Source of the DNA: Bog-532 sp963805255
Lineage (GTDB): Bacteria; Actinomycetota; Actinomycetes; Streptosporangiales; Streptosporangiaceae
DNA length: 64,000 bases
Direction of reading: 5' to 3'
Assembly: GCA_963805255.1 (NCBI GenBank)
Contig: CAWDTK010000015.1
Coordinates: 124,001-188,000, forward strand
Position 1 is the first letter of the stretch; each line of letters opens with the position of its first letter. The translations under genes and the position numbers were made by a program. Shown one piece after another: positions 1-8,449 of the stretch. Under the pieces are notes generated by a model. That model was given only the letters and a program-made list of their open reading frames with translations. It ran no database searches and was not told the DNA's origin.

Positions 1-434
1 CCGATGCTGTGCGCGAAGGCGACCGGCCAGCTGGCGTAGGCCAGCCAGTGCACGGCTCGCCACACCTTCCGGTTGAGACGGCCCCGGACCAGGCTGGTGA
101 CGATCAGCGCCAGCATGATGTCGAGGGAGATGGCGCCGAGACCGAGCCAGAAGCCCTCGTATCCGGAGGTGACGGGGATCACCGCGGAGACCAGCGGGAT
201 CCTGACGAAGGTGTCCATGACGGCGGTCACGACGTGGATGACGATGAAGATCACCGCTAGCAGGGACAGGTTCCGGTGCAGGTTCGTGACGGCGAACCGG
301 GGCAGCCGGGGCAGCCGGCCCTGCCGGTTGACCACGATGCCCAGCACCATCACGGCGGTGAGCAGGAGCAGGGACACCACGCCGGTGGCCCGGCTGGCGT
401 ACCAGGGTGCGGTGCTCGCGGTGATTCCGTTCAT
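1..434 (-). CDS. Ferric-reductase-like transmembrane protein, partial (C-terminus beyond window)
   Basis: The reading frame starts at an ATG at 434 and runs leftwards out of the window, giving about 144 visible residues. Hydrophobic segments alternate with short basic loops: one near residues 15-33, one near 55-75 and one near 95-115. The helices contain histidines in a heme-ligand arrangement (LHRNL, IHVV, AVHWL, FAHS). This fits the ferric reductase/cytochrome b transmembrane domain seen in small actinobacterial membrane proteins that carry b-type heme and pass electrons across the membrane. The small membrane protein at 563-979 lies upstream on the same strand and may be co-expressed. The substrate cannot be told because the C-terminal part is missing. 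Confidence 0.72.
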   Translation of the reverse strand, partial: MNGITASTAPWYASRATGVVSLLLLTAVMVLGIVVNRQGRLPRLPRFAVTNLHRNLSLLAVIFIVIHVVTAVMDTFVRIPLVSAVIPVTSGYEGFWLGLGAISLDIMLALIVTSLVRGRLNRKVWRAVHWLAYASWPVAFAHSI

Positions 435-483
435 ATCGTCAACCCTTGCCGGTCTGTCGCCGCTGAAGCTGGAAGATTCCTCT

Positions 484-555
484 GTGCCAGCTCAGAACCA
501 TGTGCCAGCTCAGAACCATGTGCCCGCTCAGAACCATGTGCCCGCTCAGGACAAA
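484..555. repeat. Tandem repeat, 18-bp unit, four copies
   Basis: Four head-to-tail 18-bp units (consensus GTGCCMGCTCAGAACCAT) fill the space between the ferric-reductase-like gene and the Ser/Gly-rich gene. Units 1-2 have GCCAG and units 3-4 have GCCCG; the last unit diverges after its first dozen bases. Confidence 0.9.
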
Positions 556-562
556 TGCGGCG

Positions 563-979
563 TCAGGAGCCGCCGGACGTCGCATGGCTGGTGCCCGAAC
601 TCGACGACGGCGCCGACGATCCGCTGCTGAGACCCGATCTCGAGGAGCTCGATTTCGACGAGCTGGAGCTGGACGAGCCGGACGAGCCGGACGAGCCGGA
701 CGAGCCGGAGGTGGATCCGGCCGAGCCGGAACCGGGCTTGGCCGAGCCGGAGCCCTCGGTGCCCGACGACGATCCCGTGGACCCCGAAGATCCTGACGAG
801 GCAGAGCCTTTCGAGGATGACGTCCCGCTGCTGTGGGAGCCGGGCAGGACCAGAGCGATAACCCCGGCCGTCACCACGCTGGCGAGCCCGGCCGTGGCGG
901 TGGTGGCCTGGATCCGGCTCCGCCCACTGGCCCGCGCCGCAACGGCGCGAAGGACGTTGTCTCGCTTCGGGGTGTTCAT
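563..979 (-). CDS. Membrane-anchored Ser/Gly-rich protein of unknown function
   Basis: The likely start is the ATG at 979 (MNTPKRDNV...), giving 138 residues; an upstream start at 1021 is possible. A basic N-terminus of about 30 residues is followed by one hydrophobic helix (about residues 31-48). The remaining 90 residues are almost only Ser, Gly, Thr, Ala, Pro and Lys. Part of this tail is encoded by a 9-bp tandem repeat at 672-707. The topology suggests a signal anchor with a disordered external tail. It lies upstream of the ferric-reductase-like gene on the same strand, so the two may act together, but no function can be assigned. The low-complexity tail makes homology weak evidence. Confidence 0.6.
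   Translation of the reverse strand: MNTPKRDNVLRAVAARASGRSRIQATTATAGLASVVTAGVIALVLPGSHSSGTSSSKGSASSGSSGSTGSSSGTEGSGSAKPGSGSAGSTSGSSGSSGSSGSSSSSSSKSSSSRSGLSSGSSAPSSSSGTSHATSGGS
672..707. repeat. 9-bp tandem repeat, four copies, inside the Ser/Gly-rich gene
   Basis: Four exact copies of GACGAGCCG on the plus strand encode Ser/Gly-rich sequence on the minus strand. Confidence 0.85.
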
Positions 980-1144
980 GACAGGCAGTCTGCCGCCTGC
1001 CTCTGGGAGCTTTCTCCGCACTGGTTCTCAGCCGCCTCTGAGCGTAAACGCCATCCGGTTCTCCCCTGGCCGGCCTGAGAGGGATCGTCAGGGGGAGGCA
1101 CCACCCGTCTCCAAGCCGGTCCATTGACGCGCAAGGATGAGGAC

Positions 1145-2221
1145 GTGACCAAGCTGACCGTGCAGGGGCTGCGCAAGGCATTCGGCAGCCATCCTGTCCT
1201 TACCGGCGTCGACCTCACTGTGCCGGCCGGCTCGCTGACCGCGATACTGGGCCCGTCCGGCAGCGGGAAAACCACGCTGCTGCGGGTCCTTGCCGGGTTC
1301 GAGCGGGCCGATGGCGGGATCGTGCAGATCGGGGACATTGTCGTCGACGGCCCCACCGCCCAGGTCCCGCCCGAGAAGCGCCGTATCGGCTACGTGCCGC
1401 AGGAGGGCAGCCTGTTCCCGCACCTCACCGTGATGGACAACATCGGTTTTGGACTGCCGTCCCGGCTGCGCCGTGGGCCCAGAACCAGCGAGCTGCTGGA
1501 GACTGTCGGGCTGACCGGGCTGGATAAGCGGTATCCGCATCAGCTTTCCGGCGGTCAGCAGCAACGCGTTGCCTTGGCGAGGGCATTGGCCATCGGCCCG
1601 GCCGTTGTCCTGCTGGATGAACCGTTTGCGTCCCTCGACACGCACCTGCGAGCCAGCGTGCGCGCCGACGTGCAGCAGATATTCCGTGCTTCGGGCACGA
1701 CCGCCGTCCTGGTCACGCACGATCAGAGTGAGGCGCTGTCGGTCGCCGACCGGGTCGCCGTGCTGCGTGACGGCATGATCGCCCAGTGCGCGGCTCCGCA
1801 GGATCTGTACTCCCGGCCCGTCGACCCGGCCGTGGCCCGCTTCATCGGCGAGGCCAACCTGGTAGACGGCCATGTCGATGGCGACTCCGTCGACACCCCG
1901 CTCGGCAGGCTGCCGCTTGAGCCTGGAGCAAGGCCAGCCTCGCCGGGCGGCCAGGTCACGGTCCTGGTCCGGCCCGAGCAGATCGAATTCTGGAGTGACC
2001 AGGACGGCCGCGGCACCGGCCAGGACTGGGCGGGATGCCTGGCCGCTGAGGTCGTCAGCTGCGAATACTACGGCCATGATGTCGTGCTCCGGGTCCGGTC
2101 AACCGGCGACGCGGTCCTGCCGGAGATCATCGTCCGGGCCGTCGGCGGCCCCCATCTGCCACCGGGATCAACGGTGCTGCTCCGGGCCCGCGGGCCCGTG
2201 CTGAGCTGGTCAGGCAGTTAA
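1145..2221 (+). CDS. ABC transporter ATP-binding protein (FbpC/PotA-like, with TOBE domain)
   Basis: This is the ATPase subunit of an import-type ABC transporter. Visible motifs are Walker A GPSGSGKT (about residues 35-42), the Q-loop, the signature LSGGQQQR, Walker B VVLLDEP and the switch histidine in LVTHDQSEA. About 120 residues after the ATPase core match the TOBE-like domain of iron(III), sulfate, molybdate and polyamine importers. I chose the GTG at 1145 because AAGGATGAGG lies about 7 bases upstream and the protein then opens with the usual TKLTVQGLRKAFG; a TTG at 1124 would add 7 residues. No permease or binding protein lies beside it in the window, so it is an orphan ATPase or the rest of the operon is elsewhere. 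The substrate is unknown. Confidence 0.9.
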   Translation: MTKLTVQGLRKAFGSHPVLTGVDLTVPAGSLTAILGPSGSGKTTLLRVLAGFERADGGIVQIGDIVVDGPTAQVPPEKRRIGYVPQEGSLFPHLTVMDNIGFGLPSRLRRGPRTSELLETVGLTGLDKRYPHQLSGGQQQRVALARALAIGPAVVLLDEPFASLDTHLRASVRADVQQIFRASGTTAVLVTHDQSEALSVADRVAVLRDGMIAQCAAPQDLYSRPVDPAVARFIGEANLVDGHVDGDSVDTPLGRLPLEPGARPASPGGQVTVLVRPEQIEFWSDQDGRGTGQDWAGCLAAEVVSCEYYGHDVVLRVRSTGDAVLPEIIVRAVGGPHLPPGSTVLLRARGPVLSWSGS

Positions 2222-2509
2222 GCGCCTGGGCTGAGGCGATCACCGGACGCTGCCCACTACGCCCGCATCGAAGCTGGCCAGCGCCGGCGTCAGCCCTGTC
2301 TGGATCCTCTTGCCTAGGCGCAGCACCTGAGCAGGCCAGGCGAAGGCATCGGTCCGGCCGGGGCCGGCCGGAACAGCGCATGCGACGGGAAACATCAGCG
2401 ATCACGAGGCGGCCGCTACGGCCGGGACGTTGCCCCGGACAGCCGACGGGATGACACGCGGAAAAGACGACGCTGGTCAAGGGTTACGAACGCGAGATTT
2501 ACTGCCACC
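2222..2509. other. Intergenic region, nothing recognised
   Basis: I see no convincing coding sequence, strong hairpin or repeat here. It should hold the promoter of the acyl-CoA synthetase gene at 2510. Confidence 0.4.
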
Positions 2510-4435
2510 ATGACTGGCATGACAGACAGCCGCAGCGACGCGGCCAGCTTCCGGGCCGCGCGCGATCTGCTGCTCCGCCACCGCGATGACTACGACGCCG
2601 CCAGGGCCGGATTCTCCTGGCCGGACCTGCACGAATTCAACTGGGCGCTCGACTGGTTCGACGTGATCGCCGCGGAGCATCCCGACCGGACCGCGCTGCG
2701 CATCGTCACCCCGGCCCTCCCGGAAGCGGCAAGCCCGGCCGCCGGGCCAGCGGGACCGCCCGCCAGCCTGGCGGGCCCGGCAGCAGGCGAGGTGGAACGG
2801 GGCACCCGGATCAGCTACGCCGAGATGGCCGCGCGCTCCAGCCAGGTGGCCAACTGGCTGCGGGACGTGGGGGTCCGGCGCGGGGACCGGCTGCTGCTCA
2901 TGCTCGGCAACATCGCGCCGCTGTGGGAGACCATCCTGGCGGCGATGAAACTCGGCGTGGTGATCATCCCCACCTCGACGCTGCTCGGGCCGCTGGACCT
3001 GGCCGACCGGATCGCCCGCGGGCAGGTCCGGCACGTGATCACCGAATCGGTGCACGTGCCGAAGTTCCGCGGCGTGCCCGGCGGCTGGACCCGGATCGCC
3101 GTCGCGCCGACGATCGGGGGCGCGACGGCCCCCGGCCCGGCGGGCCCGGCGGGCCCGGCGAGCGGGACCATGGCCGCCGGCCCGCCCGCGCCCGGGGCAT
3201 GGCTGGCCTACGAGGACTCACGCACGGCAGGCAGCCAGTTCTCACCCGGAGGGCCCACCCGGGCCGATGACCCGCTGCTGCTGTACTTCACCTCCGGGAC
3301 GACCGCCCAGCCCAAGCTGGTGCAGCACACCCACGCCTCCTACCCGGCCGGGCACCTGTCCACGATGTACTGGATCGGGCTGCGGCCCGGCGACGTGCAC
3401 CTGAACATCTCTTCCCCCGGCTGGGCCAAGCACGCCTGGAGCAATGTCTACGCACCGTGGAATGCGGGGGCGACGGCGCTGATCTTCGGCTACGACCGGT
3501 TCCCGGCCGGCGCCCTGCTCCAGGTGCTCACCGAAGAGCAGGTCACCACGTTCTGCGCGCCGCCGGCCGTGTGGCGGATGCTGATCCAGTCCGACCTGAC
3601 CGCCGGTGACGTGAGCGCGCTGCGGGAATGCCTGGCGGCCGGGGAGCCGCTCAACCCGGAGGTCATCGACCAGGTCCGCAGCGCCTGGGCAATCACCGTC
3701 CGGGACGGCTACGGGCAGACCGAAACGACCGCCCAGGTCGGCAATACCCCGGGCCAGGCCGTCCGGCCGGGGTCGATGGGCCGCCCGCTGCCCGGGTACG
3801 AGGTCACCCTCATCGATCCGGCCACCGGGAACCCCGCGGACGACGGGGAGATCTGCCTGGACCTGAGCCGCCGCCCGCTGGGCCTGATGACCGGTTACCT
3901 CGGCGACGCCGCCGAGGAGGCCGAGGCCATGCGGGACGGCTATTACCACACCGGTGACGTCGCGGGCCGGGACGCCGATGGCTACATCACCTACGTCGGG
4001 CGCACCGACGACGTGTTCAAGGCGTCGGACTACCGGATCTCGCCGTTCGAGCTGGAAAGCGTGCTGATCGAGCACGAGGCGGTCGCCGAGGCCGCCGTGG
4101 TACCCGCACCCGGCGCGATGCGGCTGTCGGTGCCGAAGGCGTACGTCAGCCTCGCGCCGGGCCTCGCGCCGTCGGCCGAGGTGGCCCGGTCGATCCTGGC
4201 GTTCGGCCGGGAAAGGCTCGCATCGTACAAGCGGGTGCGGCGGGTCGAGTTCAGTGAACTGCCCAAGACCATCTCGGGAAAGGTCCGCCGCGTCGAGCTG
4301 CGGGGCCAGGAGAACGAGCGCGCCGGCGACGGAACGGCCCCGGTCCGCGACCCCGACGGCATCGGCGGGCCCTTCCGCACGGAACCGTCCCCGCGCGGGA
4401 CCACGGAATTCTGGGAGGAGGACTTCAGCTGGTGA
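2510..4435 (+). CDS. AMP-dependent acyl-CoA synthetase (acetyl-CoA synthetase/MACS-like)
   Basis: This ANL-superfamily ligase of 641 residues activates a carboxylic acid with ATP to an acyl-AMP and transfers it to CoA. The AMP-binding core motif YFTSGTTAQPKLVQHTH lies near residue 260. The A5-like motif DGYGQTETT follows near residue 400, then YYHTGDVAGRDADGYITYVGRTDDVFK, and the C-terminal lysine region LPKTISGKVRRVELR. The pattern FNWALDWFD at the N-terminus is typical of medium-chain or acetyl-CoA-synthetase-like members. A Pro/Gly/Ala-rich stretch near residues 80-105 and another near 210-230 are insertions relative to the family. ATGs at 2510 and 2519 are both possible starts. The 3' end overlaps the convergent permease gene by 11 bases. 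The acid substrate cannot be read from sequence. Confidence 0.92.
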   Translation: MTGMTDSRSDAASFRAARDLLLRHRDDYDAARAGFSWPDLHEFNWALDWFDVIAAEHPDRTALRIVTPALPEAASPAAGPAGPPASLAGPAAGEVERGTRISYAEMAARSSQVANWLRDVGVRRGDRLLLMLGNIAPLWETILAAMKLGVVIIPTSTLLGPLDLADRIARGQVRHVITESVHVPKFRGVPGGWTRIAVAPTIGGATAPGPAGPAGPASGTMAAGPPAPGAWLAYEDSRTAGSQFSPGGPTRADDPLLLYFTSGTTAQPKLVQHTHASYPAGHLSTMYWIGLRPGDVHLNISSPGWAKHAWSNVYAPWNAGATALIFGYDRFPAGALLQVLTEEQVTTFCAPPAVWRMLIQSDLTAGDVSALRECLAAGEPLNPEVIDQVRSAWAITVRDGYGQTETTAQVGNTPGQAVRPGSMGRPLPGYEVTLIDPATGNPADDGEICLDLSRRPLGLMTGYLGDAAEEAEAMRDGYYHTGDVAGRDADGYITYVGRTDDVFKASDYRISPFELESVLIEHEAVAEAAVVPAPGAMRLSVPKAYVSLAPGLAPSAEVARSILAFGRERLASYKRVRRVEFSELPKTISGKVRRVELRGQENERAGDGTAPVRDPDGIGGPFRTEPSPRGTTEFWEEDFSW

Positions 4436-5345
4436 CGTCGGCGGTGGTGAACCGGGCCCACGCGAACGAGCCGAAGATCACCAGGTAGACCGCGAACGAC
4501 AGCAGGCCGCGCAGCAGGGTGCCGGAGTCGATCGGCACCCGCAGCAGCGAGTCGAACGAGTTCCACCAGTGCGTGGGCAGGTACGGCTGGATGACGGCGA
4601 ACTGCGGGACCTGGTCGGTGACCTCGCTGGCGACGACGAAGATCGCCAGCGCGGCGATGGCGCCGATCGCGTGCTCGGTGAGGGTGGAGATGGCCAGGCC
4701 GATCGCGCCGAGGGAAGCCATCGCGGCCGCCACGTACAGGCTCACCAGCACCAGCCGCAGAATGCCGTCAGCCAGCGGGACCGTGGTGCCGGACAGCAGC
4801 GTCACCGGCCCGATCGGGAACAGCGCGGCGCCGGTGGCCAGCGCCACGCCGGTCACCACGAACGTGACCGCGAGCCCGAACACGACGATGACGCCGTACT
4901 TGACGGCGAGCAGCCGGGTGCGCCCGGCCGGCACGGCCAGCAGGTAGCGCAGTGTCCCGTACCCGGCCTCGCCGGCGATCGAGTCGCCAGCGATCACGGC
5001 CACGACCACCGGCATGACCAGGGTGAGCAGGATGGTCAGGGCGATGAAGCTGAGGAAGATCCCGTTCCCGGTGAGCTCGGTGGCGAAGGCCAGGCCGCCC
5101 CCGCCACCACCGCCGCCGCCCCCGCGCGGATGCGACGCGAGCCGCAGCCCGACGCCGATGAGGATGGGGAACAGCGCGACGACGGCCAGCAGCAAGATGT
5201 TCCGCCGGCGCAGGAAAACCTGCCGCAGCTCGGACCGGAAAAAGCGCAGCCACGCCCGGGTCGCCCCCACCGGGTGCCGGCCGGTGACCGGGCCGAGTCC
5301 CGCCGCCGGGGATTCGATCGCGGGTGCCTCAGCCATCGACGTCAT
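4425..5345 (-). CDS. ABC-2 type transporter permease
   Basis: The 306-residue protein has a soluble N-terminus of about 40 residues, then six likely membrane helices, including one near residues 48-65, and a gap after the first helix filled by a run of glycines. The pattern AVIAGDSIAGEAGYGTLRYLLAVPAGRTRLLAVKY is typical of the ABC-2 permease family that exports drugs, lipids or peptides. It is the last gene of a three-gene operon: its start overlaps the end of the ATPase gene by 17 bases, and GGAGAGGGG precedes the ATG. The polyglycine loop (5098-5135) is encoded by a G/C-rich simple repeat. The substrate is unknown. Confidence 0.9.
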   Translation of the reverse strand: MTSMAEAPAIESPAAGLGPVTGRHPVGATRAWLRFFRSELRQVFLRRRNILLLAVVALFPILIGVGLRLASHPRGGGGGGGGGGLAFATELTGNGIFLSFIALTILLTLVMPVVVAVIAGDSIAGEAGYGTLRYLLAVPAGRTRLLAVKYGVIVVFGLAVTFVVTGVALATGAALFPIGPVTLLSGTTVPLADGILRLVLVSLYVAAAMASLGAIGLAISTLTEHAIGAIAALAIFVVASEVTDQVPQFAVIQPYLPTHWWNSFDSLLRVPIDSGTLLRGLLSFAVYLVIFGSFAWARFTTADVTS

Positions 5346-6372
5346 ACCCCTCTCCGGTCAGTCCGACGAACAGCTCCTCCAGGCTGGGGGCGGCGACGCC
5401 CAGCCCCCGGACCCCCACGCCGGCGTGGACAAGCCCCGCACAGATCCGTTCGGGCTGAAAATCACCGAGCTGGGCGGTGACCTCGTCGCCGGCGATCTGC
5501 GGATCCGGCAGTCCGAGGCGTTCGAGCACGGCCGCGGCCGCGGCGGGATCGGCGGTCTGCACCCGGATCCGGGCCGCGCCGGTGCGGCGCAGTTCCTCCA
5601 GCGGGCCCTGGAAGACCAGCCGCCCGGTGCGCATCACGCCCACGTGCGAGCAGACCTGATCGACCTCGGCCAGCAGGTGGGAGGAGACGAACACGGTGAT
5701 CCCGTCGGCGGCGATCTCCCGGATGAGCGCGCGCACCTCGCGGGTGCCCTGCGGGTCCAGCCCGTTGGTGGGCTCGTCGAGGACGATCAGCTGGCGCGGG
5801 GTGAGCAGGGCGGCCGCGATGGCGAGCCGCTGCTTCATGCCGAGGGAGTAGTTGCGGTAGCGCTTCCCGGCCGCGGACAGCAGGCCGACCCGGTCCAGCG
5901 CGCCGCTGATCCGGTCCGGGGCGGTCCGCGGGCCGGCCGTGCGGTCGGCCGCGTCGCACCGGGCCAGGTTGTCCCGGCCGTTCAGGAACGGGTAGAACGC
6001 AGGCCCCTCGATGAGCGAGCCGACGTGCGGCAGCACCCGGACCGCACCCTCGGGCATCGGGACGCCGAGTAGTTCCGCGCGGCCGCTCGTCGGGAAGGCC
6101 AGGCCGAGCAGCATCCGGATGGTGGTCGTCTTGCCGGAACCGTTCGGGCCGAGGAAGCCGTACACGACGCCGCGCGGGACGGCCAGGTCGATGTGGTCGA
6201 CGGCCACCTGGCCACCGCGGAACCGCTTGGTCAGGCCGGTCGTGGACACGGCCAGCGCCTGGCCGGTGCCGGCCGGGGACGCGGCGGCGGCCGTCGCGTT
6301 CTCGGGAGCGCCGGATTCGGTCGCGCCGGGCGCCCCCGCGGGGCCCGGCGAGACGGCGCGGACGTCCGTCAC
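5329..6372 (-). CDS. ABC transporter ATP-binding protein (ABC-2/DrrA type)
   Basis: This 347-residue ATPase partners the permease at 4425-5345. After an Ala/Pro/Gly-rich N-terminal extension of about 40 residues come Walker A GPNGSGKTTTIRMLLGL, the signature NYSLGMKQRLAIAAALL, Walker B LIVLDEPTNGLDPQG and the switch region VFVSSHLLAEVDQ. This is the layout of the DrrA/CcmA exporter group. The start is a GTG at 6372 that overlaps the stop of the preceding LolA-like gene in a GTGA junction, which supports translational coupling. The last 70 residues form the usual small C-terminal domain. Confidence 0.92.
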   Translation of the reverse strand: MTDVRAVSPGPAGAPGATESGAPENATAAAASPAGTGQALAVSTTGLTKRFRGGQVAVDHIDLAVPRGVVYGFLGPNGSGKTTTIRMLLGLAFPTSGRAELLGVPMPEGAVRVLPHVGSLIEGPAFYPFLNGRDNLARCDAADRTAGPRTAPDRISGALDRVGLLSAAGKRYRNYSLGMKQRLAIAAALLTPRQLIVLDEPTNGLDPQGTREVRALIREIAADGITVFVSSHLLAEVDQVCSHVGVMRTGRLVFQGPLEELRRTGAARIRVQTADPAAAAAVLERLGLPDPQIAGDEVTAQLGDFQPERICAGLVHAGVGVRGLGVAAPSLEELFVGLTGEGYDVDG

Positions 6373-7553
6373 CTGGCGTGCGGCAGGGACGTGTGCGACG
6401 GGGCCGCCTGCCGGGCTGCCCCATACAGGACCTGCGGGGTCACCGCCCCGACCAGGACCCGGCCGTTGCTGGTGATCAGCATCGAGATGAGGCTGGTCTG
6501 CAGCAGCCGCCCGCTGCCCCAGGGGCCGCTGACCGGGGTGGCCGACCTGAGCAGCGCGCTGATGATCGGGCCGGTGTCCCCGCCCAGCCCGCTGCCCGTG
6601 CTCCCGGTGGCCTTGTTCGCCGTCACGGACGACAGCACCGACTGGGGCAGGTCAGCGACGGCCAGCCAGCCCTGGCCGGCCACGTACGCGCCGTCCGGCC
6701 CGTTCGCGGTGCCGGCGCGCGCCGGCTTCCCGCTGCTGCCGAGCGCCTGCTGTTCCACCTTCGCCCCGGCGGACGGGGTGAACGCAAAGTTGGCGGCGGC
6801 CGGCTTGACGAACGAGATCGAGGTGAAGCCGATCTGGGCCGCGGGGCTCTTCGCGCCCTTCGCGAAGACCTGCACCCGCAGCGGGACGTCCCGGGTACCG
6901 TCGACCGCGATGCGGATTTCGCCCACCAGGGAGCTGGAGCTCTTCGGCGCGAGCACGAGCTGGTAGGCGGCCTCGCCGGCCACGCTCACGTTGGTGTCCA
7001 CGCGGACCGTCGTGGTGGGGCCGACCTTGGCCAGCACCTCGTTGGCGGCCTGCTGCGGAGTCATCGGCGGGGCGGAGGACGGCCTATGGATGATGTCTTT
7101 GGCGTGGCGGACCCTGGCTGTGCCGGCCGGGAGGGTCAGGTGGGTCACCGTGTTCTTGGTGCTCTCCCAGAGCCAAGCGTTGCCGCCGTTCCTGATGAGG
7201 TCGCTCTCGCTCATGTTCTGCGGCACCGCGAGCCGGAAGTGGGTGGCGTCACAGTACCAGATCTGGATCGTGTGCGAGCCGGTGAGCAGCGAAGACAGTG
7301 ACGTGGGATCACTGGTCCCGGGAAGGGACGGCAGCCCGAGCGAGGAGGTCGCCACGATCGTTCCGGTCATCGGCGGCGTCGACGTGTTCCCGGCCAGTGC
7401 GGCCAGGAGCTGAGCGGGCGTGCGGTACGGGAGCGACGGCGCGGCCTGGGCTACGGAGATCATCGACCCGGCCAGCACGCCCCCGACGACGACCACGGCC
7501 CCGGCGGGTACCGCCCACCGCGTGCCGCGGGACAGATTGACCAGCTGCTTCAT
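6369..7553 (-). CDS. LolA/RseB-like secreted or membrane-anchored protein
   Basis: The 394-residue protein starts with a basic stretch and a hydrophobic segment (about residues 14-38, ending in an AQA-like cleavage or anchor site). The rest is predicted to be outside the cell. Repeated beta-strand sequences (TIQIWYCDATHFRLAVPQN, NAWLWESTKNTVTHLTLP, AYQLVLAPKSSSSLVGEIRIAVDG) match the half-barrel fold of LolA, RseB and related outer-membrane-lipoprotein-sorting-like proteins found across actinobacteria. It is the first gene of the operon with the ABC exporter, so it probably handles or senses the exported lipid or lipoprotein. GAGGGCG lies just upstream of the ATG. The ligand is not known. Confidence 0.75.
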   Translation of the reverse strand: MKQLVNLSRGTRWAVPAGAVVVVGGVLAGSMISVAQAAPSLPYRTPAQLLAALAGNTSTPPMTGTIVATSSLGLPSLPGTSDPTSLSSLLTGSHTIQIWYCDATHFRLAVPQNMSESDLIRNGGNAWLWESTKNTVTHLTLPAGTARVRHAKDIIHRPSSAPPMTPQQAANEVLAKVGPTTTVRVDTNVSVAGEAAYQLVLAPKSSSSLVGEIRIAVDGTRDVPLRVQVFAKGAKSPAAQIGFTSISFVKPAAANFAFTPSAGAKVEQQALGSSGKPARAGTANGPDGAYVAGQGWLAVADLPQSVLSSVTANKATGSTGSGLGGDTGPIISALLRSATPVSGPWGSGRLLQTSLISMLITSNGRVLVGAVTPQVLYGAARQAAPSHTSLPHAR

Positions 7554-7764
7554 TGCGCCCTCGCTGCCCTCTTCCGGTTTTCTTGTTCCGGTGGTCTTGC
7601 CTGTCCAGCTCAGCCCTTTTGCGGGCTTTTGCGGAACCTGCCTACGACTTAAGTTGCCTTACCCGCGCTGTGATGACCCTGAGAGGTCCCGGGCCGCCGG
7701 TTATTGTCTGGGCCGGCCGGCATTGTCTTGGACCGGCCAGGGCCGCGTCAGCCAGACTAGGACC

Positions 7765-8442
7765 GTGCGGGTGCTGGTGGTGGAAGACGAGCGGCGGCTC
7801 GCGGGCGCGGTCCAGCGCGGGCTGCAGGCCGAGGGTTTCGCCGTCGACCTCGCCTTCGACGGCGACGATGGGCTGCATCTCGCGCGGGAGGGCGCGTACG
7901 ACGCGGTGGTCCTCGACCTGATGCTGCCGGGGCTGTCCGGTTACCAGGTCTGCGAGCGGCTGCGGGCCGAGGAGAACTGGGTGCCGGTGCTCATCCTGTC
8001 GGCCAAGGACGGCGAGTACGACCAGGCCGACGGCCTCGACCTGGGCGCCGACGACTACCTGACCAAGCCGTTCTCCTACGTGGTGCTGGCCGCCCGGCTC
8101 CGGGCGCTGCTGCGGCGCGGCGCCGTGCCGCGGCCCGCCGTGCTCCGCGCCGGGGACCTGTCGCTGGACCCCGGCAGCCGTATCGTCCGCCGGGGTGAGG
8201 CGGACATCGACCTCACCGCGCGCGAGTTCGCGATGCTCGAGTACCTCATCCGGCGGGCCGGCCAGGTGGTCCCGAAGTCCGAGCTCCTGGACCACGTCTG
8301 GGACGCGTCCGACACCGCGGACCTCAACGTCGTCGAGGTCTACGCCGGCTACCTGCGGCGGAAGATCGACGTGCCGTTCGGGCGGGCCAGCCTGCAGACG
8401 CTGCGCGGAGCGGGATACCGCCTCGCCGCGGACGGCGGCTGA
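7765..8442 (+). CDS. OmpR-family two-component response regulator
   Basis: This 225-residue transcription factor has a receiver domain (residues 1-115) with acidic pocket VEDERR, phosphoacceptor aspartate in VVLDLMLPG, switch threonine/serine in LILSAKDG and lysine in YLTKPF. A winged-helix DNA-binding domain follows (about residues 128-223, ending LQTLRGAGYRLAADGG). The start is the GTG at 7765 with AGGA a few bases upstream; frames extending further upstream lack coding character. The histidine kinase gene starts 8 bases after its stop, so the pair forms a two-component system. Confidence 0.95.
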   Translation: MRVLVVEDERRLAGAVQRGLQAEGFAVDLAFDGDDGLHLAREGAYDAVVLDLMLPGLSGYQVCERLRAEENWVPVLILSAKDGEYDQADGLDLGADDYLTKPFSYVVLAARLRALLRRGAVPRPAVLRAGDLSLDPGSRIVRRGEADIDLTAREFAMLEYLIRRAGQVVPKSELLDHVWDASDTADLNVVEVYAGYLRRKIDVPFGRASLQTLRGAGYRLAADGG

Positions 8443-8449
8443 GGCCGCG